Source: Trichuris trichiura | Lineage: Eukaryota > Nematoda > Enoplea > Trichinellida > Trichuridae | Assembly (NCBI GenBank): GCA_037903355.1 | Contig: JBAJFE010000042.1 | Coordinates: 3,422,001-3,486,000 of the forward strand | Direction: 5' to 3' | Length of the DNA stretch: 64,000 nt | Shown: positions 45,318 to 56,485 of the stretch, piece by piece | How the letters are laid out: the number at the start of each line of letters is the position of its first letter | Position numbering within the stretch: position 1 is the first letter of the stretch | Translations under genes and position numbers: made by a program | The notes under the pieces: generated by a model | The model's database searches: none | What the model was told of the DNA's origin: nothing | The model's input: only the letters and a program-made list of their open reading frames with translations

Positions 45318-45486
45318 TTATTTACGATAGAATCCCGTCAGTCAAGGAGAAATATATATACTGAAGCTTTCGGGTGTTTAACTGTCACCCATCATCAGCG
45401 GTTGAACAGGGAAATTAACCTGAAAACTTCGGTACCTATGTTTCTCCTTGACTGACGGAATCCTATGCGTAAAAAAAAATAAAACC
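45318..45486. mobile_element. PLE-type hairpin, single hammerhead-like motif
   Basis: The arms cgtcagtcaaggagaaa and tttctccttgactgacgg enclose about 70 bp. No 3' tail or target duplication recognised. Confidence 0.55.
45368..45398 (-). ncRNA. Hammerhead-like motif with canonical CTGATGA, stem GGGTG/CACCC
   Basis: On the minus strand: CTGATGA, T, GGGTG, nine-base loop, CACCC, GAAA. This has the fully canonical CUGAUGA and GAAA boxes and another compensated stem pair. It is the best single candidate in the window for a hammerhead core, although stem III and the cleavage site remain unclear. Confidence 0.55.
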
Positions 45487-47345
45487 ACCAACTTATAGGG
45501 TTGGTTATTGTTAATAATAAATTGCAGCATACCTGTGCTTTTCCATGTGAGTTACTGATTCTCAAGCAGAGAAGAGTAGTTTCAAATCCTCCTGGAGGTG
45601 GTGAAAAACTCTGGAGGAGAGGTGGAAAGACTGAAGGAAGTATGAGGGCGGCTAATCCTACTAGAAGACAACGGTAGTTCTTGACTGCGAGAACACAACC
45701 GGGCAAAGAATAGGAGGAGGGTAGCGTTTCTGACTATAACTGCCAGGTGGGCTAGAGAAATCCTTATTACAAATGACGGGTGCAGTCTAACTTCACTATA
45801 TTCGCTAAACCTGATATATTTCCGCGACTACCTAACGTGATGGCCCAGGATGGATAGAAAGCACCGCTGAAAAATAGGCAAGTGTGAATGATTCTAGCGC
45901 TACTGTATTTACTGTGAAACAGTGAAAATGGTTATACGTGAGGAGAAAAAGGTGACCGGAGAAGAAAGTAATGACAAAGGTGGAAAATGCAGTAGAGAAA
46001 AGCCCTAGTGGTAGATTAATTCTGCTCACACGTGAACTGCCAAGAACGTTTACATGCTGCAATGACAACTAATTAAAGAAGGATCAAAACATATGAAACA
46101 GCTTTCCTTCACAACGCATTCAAAATAAGCTAGAAAAAGCGTACCACAGGAGCTGGCATTTAAAAGTTCAACGCTAACAACTTATAGTCAGGACATATTG
46201 CTGCCACAATCACCATAAACGGTTCATACTCCTGTGATATGAGAAAATGAGGTAACTCTGACAGCCCATTGTCTTTCAGTACCTTAATTCTACTACTCTG
46301 TATCAGTAAGTCTCAATTTCTCAAGTTCGAAGTGCTTAACGCGTTTTCTCACCAAGGGAAGAGATCAAGGCACTTCTATTTTTTGACTCGACAACAGTTC
46401 AACAAAACTTCACATGCTTTTCCTTCAGTGCTTTCTCTATCTATGGCAGTTAATCCGCAAACTTCCGTTGGGAACTTCAAAATCAGGGTGAGTGATTACC
46501 CACACCTATGCCGTGAGTGATGATCATGCTACCACTAGTCTCGCAATCAGCTTAACACATGACCGACTATCGAGGTCTAACTGTAATGACTGGCTAGGGG
46601 TCTAAAGCGCGGCAGCAGTGATGCTGCCAGTTCATACTCGTGAAGCAAGTTGCAAAGAAACTGTTCAATATTACCTACTTCTTGCCAACCTTCTATCAGA
46701 ATAAGATTAATAGATCAACGATAACGCTGTTGGTAGCATTGATAAAATGCACTTGTTTTAGAAGCAATTACACAAAACTAATTGCTGAGGATGACATTTG
46801 TAATTGTTCATTAATTTGCGCAGTGATGAAACCTTACTTGAGCTAGAATAGCGGATGACCCAGGTGTGCTTTCACCAAAGACGGATTAATCCAGGAGGAC
46901 AACGAAGCTGGTGGAACTGACGTAAACAGCAGAGGACGACGCTCCCCACATTACATGGCACTGCAGTTGTCAAAAGAAAGCATAGTTAGTCATAGTTGCG
47001 CGATTTAAACTGACCCTGCGGACGAGACTCTAAAGGGTGAAGGACGGATGGGGGGTTGTTAGCGCTGATAAGAAGATGGTGTCCCTTAATAAAAACTGTG
47101 ACGAAGACTTGCGAATTAGATGTTGTACACGTGCGGGTCCATACAAATGACAGCTAATCTGAACTATATTGGCTACATTTTCTTTTCAGCTCTGTCACTC
47201 AGGAAATTCGATCAGACTGACTTTAAGCAGCGAATGATGAGAGAAAATGCTAAACTAGGCTGCCTGCAACTTCCTTTTCAATAACTGAAACAACCGGACG
47301 TAGAGCTGTAATAGTTAAGGTTGACTTTGGCAAAGAGAATTCTTG
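45487..47345. other. Intergenic, nothing recognised
   Basis: Open frames at 45395-45706 (-), 46269-46520 (+) and others have no recognisable domain. Confidence 0.35.
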
Positions 47346-48795
47346 CTGTAGAGCAGGGGTGGGGAACGTCCGGCCCGCGAGGCCCTTCCATCCGGCCCGC
47401 GAGACCATTTTCCGCCCACGCGTTGGGCAACCGCGCATGGATGCGAGATTCAGTGAAATGTGATTGTGGGAAGTTATTTTTCATAATGCGATGGACGTAT
47501 TGTATGTAAATCCTAGTAATAACATAAATCTTGCGTAACAAGCAGGGAGCATCAGGCTTGCTCGGAAGACTGCGTTGCTGACAGCTCTCTGTCAGCAAAC
47601 CGACATTGTTAGTCCTAGGTGACAAGCAGTAGGCGCCACTATAGTGTGTGCGCGCGTATAGTACCGAGGAGCATTGTTGTATTCGAGACGACGACTGTCC
47701 AGCTTGCTAGAGCACTTCTGCTTTCTTTTGCTCTCAGCAGTCACTGGCATCGTTCTCGCCTTCTCTTGCTATCGTTCTCATCGGTTTCTGTCGGCCGCCT
47801 GTCCTTTACGTCTTCGATGTACAAGAAGGTTATTTCCTTTTCTGTAGTTGTGATTATGTTCTTGACAACTGCGTTGCAGGATAGTCCCAAAGGTCTGCCT
47901 TTTGCTCTGAGTTGCCCATAAAGTTATACTGAAACCTGAAGTTTCATGCAGCTTATCGCAAGCTAGTGTTCGCGCTCACCCAGCGCTAAAAATGGCCAGT
48001 TCAAAGAAAAGAAAAGTTGATACGGAGTGTCGAATTTTCGAAAAGAAATGGACGAATGACGATTTTTTCGTGGAGCTTAAGGGCAAGCCCGTTTGCCTTG
48101 TTTGTGGCGACTCAGTAGCTGTTATGAAAAAAGCTAATCTGGAACGGCATTGCAGCACAAAACATGAAAAATTGATGGAATTAAAAGGCCAAGAGCGTCT
48201 GGATAGAATCAGGGCGCTTTAACGGAATTTGGAGTTGCAACAAGCCGCTTTCACCAGGCCACACTGCGACGCGTACAGCGTTCTTCAAACGAGTTATGTA
48301 GTGAGCGAAATGATCGCAAAGAAGTTGAAGCCCCATGCAGAGGGTGAATTTGTGAAAGAGTGCATACTGGCAGCTGCGAAGTTACCAGCACCAGCCAGTG
48401 AAAAACTTTTCGAAAGTGTTAGCTTATCTCGAAGAACTGTTTCAGACCGGATCATTGACTTAGCAGACGACATTGAAAAAACGTTGAAGCGTACTGCAGC
48501 TAACTTTGAAATTTTTTCCCTGGCTTGTGACGAGACTACGGACATAACAAATACCGCTCAACTGGCCATTTTCCTTCGCGGAAAAACTGCAGAGTTTGAG
48601 ACTCGAGAAGAACTGTTATCACTGGAAGCCATGCATAGCACTACAAGGGGTGAGGACATATTTGAGAAACTCGTTTTATCAATGCAACGATTCGGGTTAA
48701 AGTTTGAAAAACTAAGTGGTCTGACTACGGACGGCGCTCCAGCTATGGTTGGCTTGCAAAAAGGCCTAGTTGCATTTGTTAAAAAGGAAATGAAT

Positions 48796-48807
48796 AATCT
48801 CGGTCTT
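48796..48807. repeat. 12-bp target duplication AATCTCGGTCTT
   Basis: Repeated exactly at 48947-48958. Removing one copy and the insert restores the hAT reading frame in this region, because insert plus duplication is 151 bp. Confidence 0.9.
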
Positions 48808-48946
48808 CATAGTAGATCTTCAGGTTCACGGGTTTGGCCTGTTGGGTGTATCTGTGAACACAGATACACCCAACAGGCCAAACCCATAAACCTGAAGATC
48901 TACTATGAAACTATTCAAGCCTGTTAAAAGACATCCTGTCTTTCGA
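48808..48946 (+). mobile_element. 139-bp PLE-derived hairpin inside the hAT transposase
   Basis: It is an almost perfect hairpin (arms beginning tagtagatcttcaggtt, centre near 48857), then a tail (atgaaactattcaag, cctgttaaaagacatcc, tgtctttcga) related to the tails at 20.3, 32.4 and 34.3 kb. It has the same architecture but a different arm sequence, so it belongs to a sister subfamily; the hairpin near 62.0 kb has the most similar arms and tail. Confidence 0.85.
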
Positions 48947-50393
48947 AATCTCGGTCTTGATCCAAACGATTTGATAGTATGCCATTGTATCATACATCAA
49001 CAGAGTCTCTGCGCACGGTCGCTGCGTTTCAACAATGGGATGTCAGTAGTCGTGTCGTGCGTAAACTGTATCAAGAGCAAAGGGCATAATAACCGCCTGT
49101 TTAAAGATTTTTTGAATGAACTTTCCTCTGAATATGGTGATCTCGTTTATCATTGTGAAGTTCGCTGGCTGAGTCGCGGGAATATGCTAACGAGATTTTA
49201 CCAACTGCGCGATGAAGTTAAGCAGTTCATGGAGGCCAAAAGCAAACCTGTCAGAGAACAAAGTGACAAAAAGTGGCTATGTGACCTGGCTTTCATGGTA
49301 GACATTGTCAAGTACCTGTCGGAAGTGAATATCAAGCTGCAGGGTCCGAACCAGCTTCTAGGCTCACTCGTATCAAACGTGAAAGCATTTGAAGCTAAAT
49401 TAAGGCTGTGGAAACAGCAACTTGAAAAGGGCAACATGGTACATTTCCCTACACTCCAGGGACAGCAGCCTTCTACGACATTAGAGTATGCCGGTGAATG
49501 TGCCAAACTATTTGAGGCGTTTGGCGAAAGATTCAACGATGTGAAAAGTAGACAGATGCAACTGAACATCTTCGCCATTCCATTCAATGTAGAACCAGTT
49601 GATGTACCCGATGAACTGCAGCACGAGATCATTCAGTTGCAAAGCGATGATGAGCTCAAAGCTAAATACAACAACTTCCCGCTGCTTGAGTTCTATAAGC
49701 GGTACATAAGCAACGATGAATTTCCCGTTTTGAGGAGACATGCTTTGAAATACGCGTCCGTGTTCGGCACAACCTACTGCTGCGAGCAGTTCTTTTGAAA
49801 ACTTACTATCGCAAAGAGCCGTCTGCGCACGAGACTCACGGACACAAATCTGGTCAACCAGCTGTGAGTAGCAACGTCATCAGAAGGAGCTGACATCGCA
49901 CGCCTCACCAGGGAAAAGCAGTTCCAAACATCCCGTTAGGGGTGACTTCATAAATATACGTGCAAATAAAGCAGGCTGTTTTTCATTTTTTCTATCCGGC
50001 CCGCGGCACGAAAAAGGTTCCCCACCCCTGCTGTAGAGGAATGGGCATTTACATGGAATGGGAACGTTTCGCTTTGCCGTACCGTTTATCTTGCCGGGGG
50101 TCCACTTTGCCTAAGCGTTCGCTCTGGCGGCGATCACGTTGTCCTAGCTTTCTCTTTGCAACAACGCGTCCGGTACACAGTGAACGCTTGTACGTCGCCA
50201 GCGACTACGGGTTTACTTCGCCCTTTATGGTGGCATAAGACCCGCTCTTTTCTGCCCTGACGCTATTCATTTTGCTGCTGTTCCCTTAATTTTTTGGCCT
50301 TCTTTGCCTTCTACTGTGCCACACTTTGTTTCCCTCTATCGGTTCATCTCGCCCTATATTGGACAATGGCATTTTGCTCACGCTGCCTCAATT

Positions 50394-50628
50394 TGGTAAC
50401 TTTCTCTGCGTTTGCATATATAGTCTTACACAACGTAATCTTTTTCGGAGTGGCGCAGGGACACCTGATGTAGTCGTCCGTCGCTAGAGCAGCCGTACAT
50501 GTGGCAGGTTAGTAACTTTCTCTGCATTTGCGTATATAGGCTTGTAGAACGTAATTTCTTTCAGAGTTGAGCAGGGACACTCGGTGTAGCCGTCCATCGC
50601 TAGCACAAGTGTACAAGTTGCACTTGGT
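50394..50628 (+). repeat. Tandem duplication, unit ~117 bp
   Basis: ggtaactttctctgcgtttg recurs as agtaactttctctgcatttg, followed in both copies by atata, aacgtaat, cagggacac and gtagtcgtcc/gtagccgtcc. Two diverged units inside the foldback-like element. Confidence 0.7.
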
Positions 50629-51450
50629 CATGTTCTAAGGGTTCGTACGCATCGCCCTGCAAAAACTCACTTCTTGCAGAGCAGTGGATGTGCTGTTGAT
50701 GCAATCCTTTGCCTTTTGTACCCTTTGAACACATGAATTTTGATGCAACCTTGCCAGAGGCATGAGTGAATTCATTGAAATGGGTCGTCTGGTATATGGT
50801 GCAAGGTTTACAAGTAAGAGGAAAGAAGCTGATGGGCTAGCCAATGAATGGTTGCATTGCCTTTCTCAATGTCAGGTGTCAGCGATGCTGGGTGCGCCTT
50901 CTTTAGTGAGAAGTAGTTCACATGGGTGCATTTCAGATGATCTTTTCAAGCATTTTGTTTTGAAAAACGGGCAGAAATCCCGCTGTAAAAAAGATCAGAA
51001 CAAAATTTCTGGATGCCCGTTACAAGAGAAGAAAAGGAAAAAAAGAAAGCTATATTCTGTTTTAGTAATAAACTTACTATTTATACCTTGTTATTCAGCG
51101 CAGTTTCTTTGTAATGGTCGCGAATTGCGTTCACAATTTTTCGTGGCCAATGTGCAATGCCTCTCTATTCGCTGTTGAAACTTCACCCACTTATTAATCA
51201 AAAAGGTCTTATTCCCGGGTAACCGTCATTAGGATTGTGAGCCTTGTAAGACCATTCAAAATAGCTATTTCGAGAATGTGAAGAGATGTACACAGATGAA
51301 ATGAAAGTATCTCCAGAACAGTTTTTCTTAATTTCAGTGACGCGTCACCCTCCCCCACTTGGCACGTCGGGGGTACGAGATCAGAAGTTATGAGATGTTC
51401 GAGATGGCCTACGCTCGAGAACATAATTCAACAGTTCAGTTACTCTAGCG

Positions 51451-52731
51451 CAGTGTTTCTTAAAGGAAGCGACAACGCCAGCGATAGTGCCCCGCGGAAG
51501 ACATTGCAAAAGGGAACAAGGATTGCACAGCGACATTGTTGCGTCTTACAAAGTTAGTAGCGTGCAGACTACTGAAACTGGAAATGCTTAAATTGTTGGT
51601 GAGTCACTGGGCGTGCTTTTAATGTTCATAATATTTATGTGACATGATGAATTTGCTTGGTAAAGATACAAGTCAGCCAATTCTTTTCAGCAAACCCCAC
51701 CGTTTGTGTGAGAATGTGTGAGATCGAACATGATATGGAGGGTCAGTTGAGCAGTCTGCTAAAGCCAAAGAAATTCTCTTTACAACTGGATGAAACTGCA
51801 AAATAATAACGCTCTTATCACTGTTTGTATGAGATTCTGGAATCCAAGCGATCTGATATGAGAGATGTTGCTTTCTAAGTCATTGACAATTTTTCAGGAA
51901 ACTCAAGGTTACTTTAAGGAAAGTGATGTTCCACTGGACGATATCATCAGCCGCGCAACTGATAGTAGGATTTTAATGCTAGCACAATACACAGAATGCA
52001 TAGCCCACATCTTGAAGTTGGAAGCAGAAGGAGATCCTAAAGTTCATGCGGATCATCTCACGCTGATACGCAAGGAAAATGAAGAAACATTTTATGATTT
52101 CCCAAACGTGTGCATGCTACATTCGATTACTAGTCCGTTAGAGGTATTAGCCGCCCAGGTTGAGTTGCAAGTTCAGCAGAGTTTGATTAACCTTCAAAGT
52201 AATGTGTCAGCATTTCGACCAGTTTGGAAAAGATTTTTGAATCAAGACTGATCCGTCGAAAAAATTTCCAGCATTCTTGGAAATGCTTAAAATCCTTCAT
52301 CGCCTTTCCGTCAACTTACTCAGTCGAGAGCCGATTCACTAGGGCGGTTTCCTCAAGAAAACCCATCAAGATAATGTCTGCTCCTGCATGAAGTATTCGT
52401 TGGCTATTTACTGTCCAGTTTGGAGCCAGACACCATGGAACTTGCAGAAAAGTGTCCATAAGGGCAACATTCATTTTCAGAGATGATTTTATTTTATGGG
52501 GCTTTTTAAAACTTTTCCAGTTTGTCAGAATGCTCAACGTTTCTTGCTGTTCATCAATAAATGATTTAGTGACGACCTATCCGTGTCGTATACCTTGTAT
52601 TAGTCTAATCTAAGCACTTAGCCGCTGCAGAGAAAATGACAAACGCAACGGTCCAGTAAGAAAAGAGAGCCTAGTACCTAAGAGGATGAATCTCGAAAGA
52701 AGCCAAACGAAAAAACGGTTGAGAATGACTA
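51451..52731 (+). mobile_element. Degenerate hAT element with ZBED-like transposase fragment
   Basis: The left end is cagtgtttcttaaagg; the inverted right end is tagtcattctcaaccg. The flanking octamers CTCTAGCG and TTCTATAG match only partly. The frame 51865-52251 reads FKESDVPLDDIISRATDS, resembling the region before the second catalytic Asp in ZBED5/FAM200-type hAT proteins, but without the GAPAM motif. It is heavily decayed. Confidence 0.5.
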
Positions 52732-53613
52732 TTCTATAGCACAGCACAGAGAACAAATGGGGCTGAGGAAGCACATATTCGCGGCCCCGTCGCTAAAAAT
52801 GTACGCTGATGTAGACTGATCCGGTAGGGCGTAGGCTCTTCGAGATGCACGTCCGTAGCACAAAAAAATGCACCCCGCGAAATCTTAGCAAGTGGACTCG
52901 TGGAAACGAATCATGCCGGGAAGCATGGCAGAGAAGTAGCCTTGAAATCGGTTACTTGGCTTACATTTGCTTTTTTGTTGGTTCTAGTGGGAAAATTTTC
53001 TCAAATTTCTAGCAGTTTTAAACGTGCAACCTAAACAAGCAAGCTTAAAGGTATTGAAACAAAGTCAAGTTTTTTATTTGTGCATGATATAAATGTACGC
53101 ACTAGCTGCTGTTTTAAATGACTTTTACGGGCAAAATCTCTTGTTCAGCTGCTGCCGCAAAGGAATACTTGTTGAAACTTTTACAATTCCCCCTTCTTTG
53201 CCATAGGCATCCAGTTAGTAGATCCAATAACTGTAAACTAAGGCCAGTGGGACAAATCAGTACAGGCAGCGTGAGCAACATACCATTCTTCAATATAGGG
53301 CGAGATGAACCGATAGCGGCAACCAAAATCTGGCACAAGAGAAGGTAAAGAAGGCCAAAAAATTAAGGGAACAGCAGCAAAATGAATAGCGAATTACGGC
53401 CAGGGTAGAAACGAGCGGATCTTATGCTACCACACAGGGCGAAGTAAGCTTATGGTCGGCGACGAACTACAAGCGTTCACTGTGTGTCGGACGCGGTGCT
53501 GCGAAGAGAAAGCTACGGCAACGTAATTGCCGCCAAGCTGAACGCTAGGGTAACGTGAACGTCAGGGCAAAGTGAACGGTGCAGCAAAGTGATCGCCGGT
53601 GAAGTGAAACGCA

Positions 53614-55010
53614 CCTACAGCAAAAAGAGCATAATTGTTCACTGCGACAAACTTTCGCTTGAAGCAGCACCTCTGTCTGAGTGAGTGTAGACGAAAGATG
53701 CGTTCGTCAAAAAGCGAAAAAAGAATGTAGCACGTGACCTGTGCCAGCAAAGCAATGCTGCTGCTACTTGCGCTTCTCGCGCCTGAGGCCAAGATCGTCA
53801 GACTTCAGGCAGCAGACCTATTCGGCGTCTTTTAGCTCCCACACTCAGGCAGTACCGGACCCCACACATGCTAACGTTTCCACAATTGCCCTTGCGCCCC
53901 ATGGAAAACGCTGTCCCAAGCACTTTCAAAAATTCCGAAGCAGTAAGAACGGGAAAATTGTAACCGGCTGGGTTGGTTCCAGTGAAAACTCGAAACATTA
54001 GCAGACTGGCTCCGTGGAACTTTGTACAGTCTGTGCGAACAGCGTATCAAGTGTATCTCACTTTGATGCACACTCACGTTGACGCAGATGCGTTTAGTAG
54101 CTAGCGCATGTGTTACTTGACTGACGTCCATACGTTTTTTGCTTCTAACGTCAAGAGATTTTGATCATTTGAACTTTAAGAACCATTTGGTATCACAGCA
54201 CATTCAGAATCCTGATCTTGAGGAGTATGGAACATTTTGACGTTCCCGTTTATTCAACAATGCGCTCCATTCGACGTTTCGAAAAATTTGCGATTTCGAC
54301 CGTTCGGGTAGTGATGCCCTCCAGTCTTTCGACTCATATCGTATTCAAAACAATTCAGGAGTTGAGCTGATTCGAAGTAAGAAATGCTCATGAGCCGAAA
54401 GCAAGGAACGCCTGCTGCACAGGACAACAGAGAATTGAGGTCGGGGTGAAGGCGATGTAACCCTAAGCCATTGCACGTAGCAAAAAAACGCATAGATCTC
54501 AGTCAAATAATGATGGACAAGCAATAGCTAACTTGCATATCTCAACGTTGGCGTGCGTCAACGTGATGAATATGTCAAATTGGAGTGGGTCAACGTGGGC
54601 TGCTCGCTGGATGCCGTGCTGAACTCTCGAGCCTCCCTCCCTGGCAGAGTCAGAACAGAACAAACGCCATTTTCACCGCAACTACATACGCTGTGTAAAA
54701 TCTTTTTGCCTGCGGTTGACTTCAACGTATCTGTTATGTCCGCTGATAGATATGATTTTTTTTCTATAACGACACTGTGTCCAACGTACGGTCAGGGCGA
54801 GAACGACCGTTCTCTCTCTCCACGTCATCTTTTTATATCGCCCCTGGACTTTTTCCATAATTATCCTCTGACCAGGTGACGCTTGTTGTTATGGGTCACA
54901 GGAACGGACTTGATCAGGAATAACAATAATAATGAGCGATCTGCTTAATACAAGACAGTATCCTTGCCACTTCCTTACACATAACCGCATCGTCGGTCGA
55001 TGCCTTCAGT
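53614..55010. other. Intergenic, nothing recognised
   Basis: Several overlapping short frames on both strands; no domain recognised. Confidence 0.35.
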
Positions 55011-55640
55011 TTAACAAAAAAGTTGTTTGCAGGAGATCATCGAGTAGGGATTACTATCCTTCGTAAAGTGTAACACTGTCAGCCAAAAGCATACGGTTAC
55101 TAGCATTGGGAACATCACTGAGGACCGCTTCTGCCAAATGCCTCTTATCCGTGTTGTAGAGCCGTTCAAGTTTCTGAGAAGGCAGGTTTGCTTAGCGTTG
55201 TCCACACTGTAAGACAAACTGTGGCAATCAGGAGAAAATTTTGCGCATTCAGCGATGGATACGTCAACGCTGCAAGAACCGTGGTGGCAGACTCACCGAG
55301 CACATTTTCACTGGCAGTTGCTTGACAGACAAGATTGGCGAAAAACTCTTCCAGTTTAATGATTGGTTTGTAGGCGGTAATAACTCTCGGCAGAAAGTAT
55401 GCCACTATGGGCTCCGTGCTAGTACAAAGTAAGCCTGTCGTAGCTGCTGCGTGATCCATGTCGCAGCATTGCTCCGGCAGTAAATCATGAATGTCATCGG
55501 TCATATTGGAGCAGCAAATGGTGCTGAGGATCACGTGTTGATGTTATCCCAGTGTCTCTAACGTTCTAACATTCGCAGCGCTGGCAGTGATGTCGCACTG
55601 ATCCTGCTGTATTGTCTCGACCAATGCCTATAGGCGGTAA
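55011..55640 (-). pseudogene. Degraded protein-coding sequence of unknown family
   Basis: The minus strand gives a long near-open series: VETIQQDQCDITASAANV, then a stop, then MTDDIHDLLPEQCCDMDHAA, then LEEFFANLVCQATASENVLG and, after a frame change, RHLAEAVLSDVPNASNRM. Amphipathic helix-like stretches suggest a helical repeat protein, but I cannot assign a family. At least two stops interrupt it. Confidence 0.3.
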
Positions 55641-55666
55641 GCCCTGAAGACCTTTGCTAATACAGG

Positions 55667-56485
55667 TAGCCCCTGCCTCAGGAAAGCCCGCTCTACGAAT
55701 GTTTGCTTTTACGAAGGAGCTATATTTACTCCTATTTTCACTTTACGAAGAAATTGCGCAGGCGTTTCTTCGTTTTCATGAAAATATGTGACGGAACAAT
55801 GGCCGGCTTTTATAGTTCGTGCCATTTTCCTGGCCTCCTATAGTGGCTAGGCAGTGTCCTCTTGCGCGAGTTCATCAAATGTCCTCCCGTGGTGCCGACA
55901 GACGAACGAACACTGCCAGTAGCAAGTATACAGTTCTGACCTTAACCCCTAACGTCTATGCTCTTTCTCGAACTATTGACTCATTCTTGTGCCAAGCAAA
56001 TCAAGGCAACGGAACCTAATCAGTCTCTCAGGGGTCACCTACCCTAACGGCTGCAGCCGAAGATGCGCGGTAGTCATCTAGCACAGAAGCAGACATGTAG
56101 ATCAGGCAACAGTGCCTCTTCCAAGTTGTCATATAATCCTGAGACTCCCCGGCAGCCGTTCCTCTGCCGTTTCAGCATTCCACTGCGATAGTAGCTTATG
56201 GTAGTGGAAATAGGCTGTACATAAGCTATTTCTACTTAGAATCTATTTTCGTCATTCACGCCGTCGCTATCTTTGGTATGCGCTATTGTTGCAAGGCGTT
56301 TCCCTGCGTTGTATCCCAATTCAGTAAGGCCTGGAAGACTGCTTTGTAAGGACCATGTCCGCTTAAAATGGTTTCCCATGTTAAAGAATAATAATCACTT
56401 CTTTGACTTACGAATGTTCACTTTATGAACAATTTTTTCGGTACCATCAACCTTCGTCAACCGGGGGATTCCTGGTCTTGGCACC
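55667..56485. mobile_element. Possible DNA transposon with subterminal repeats
   Basis: The left border caggtagcccctgcctcagg and inverted right border caggaatcccccggttgacg are similar. Words such as cgaatgtt and cactttacgaa recur near both ends. No transposase or clear target duplication. Confidence 0.3.

Larger units (their letters stand above)
47992..49939 (+). pseudogene. hAT transposase, GTF2IRD2-like, with few inactivating lesions
   Basis: It begins MASSKKRKVDTECRIFEKKW, followed by a BED-type zinc finger (PVCLVCG...LERHCSTKHEK), then the RNase H-like core with FSLACDETTDITNTAQLAIF (first Asp) and LSGLTTDGAPAMVG (second Asp), VCHCIIHQQSLCA, YHCEVRWLSRGNML (W-R motif) and the C-terminal CEQFF block. 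Lesions: TAA at 48220-48222; a 139-bp PLE hairpin plus target duplication (48808-48958) that shifts the frame; TGA at 49796-49798 where the domain should continue (KSRLRTRLTDTNLVNQL follows in frame); and a further TGA about 20 codons on. Such proteins resemble the hAT-derived part of vertebrate GTF2IRD2. Confidence 0.9.
47354..50030 (+). mobile_element. Near full-length hAT element (GTF2IRD2/Charlie-like), 2677 bp
   Basis: It starts CAGGGGTGGGGAACGTCC and ends ggttccccacccctg. CTGTAGAG is repeated exactly at 47346-47353 and 50031-50038. Both ends also carry the inverted word ccggcccgcg. The transposase gene inside is almost complete. The perfect 8-bp duplication and few lesions mark it as a young insertion. 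Confidence 0.95.
50050..53613. mobile_element. Foldback-like element with ~300-bp inverted arms
   Basis: The left arm (about 50050-50398) and right arm (about 53255-53613) are inverted copies, anchored by ggttcatctcgccctatatt and its complement near 53295-53312. The outer parts are rich in the recurring word gcaaagtgaacg and variants, in the manner of foldback elements with subterminal repeats. The interior contains a hAT insertion and no recognised transposase of its own. Its left edge lies next to the 47 kb hAT. Confidence 0.6.

Noticed and set aside
45560..45610. tRNA-like B-box word (tttcaaatcctcc)
   Set aside because: No A box at the right distance and no cloverleaf could be folded.
49198..49632. 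144-residue minus-strand frame
   Set aside because: Antisense shadow of the hAT transposase.
47346..50038. Treating the BED/hAT gene as a host ZBED gene
   Set aside because: Exact terminal inverted repeats, an 8-bp target duplication and inactivating lesions show it is a transposon copy.
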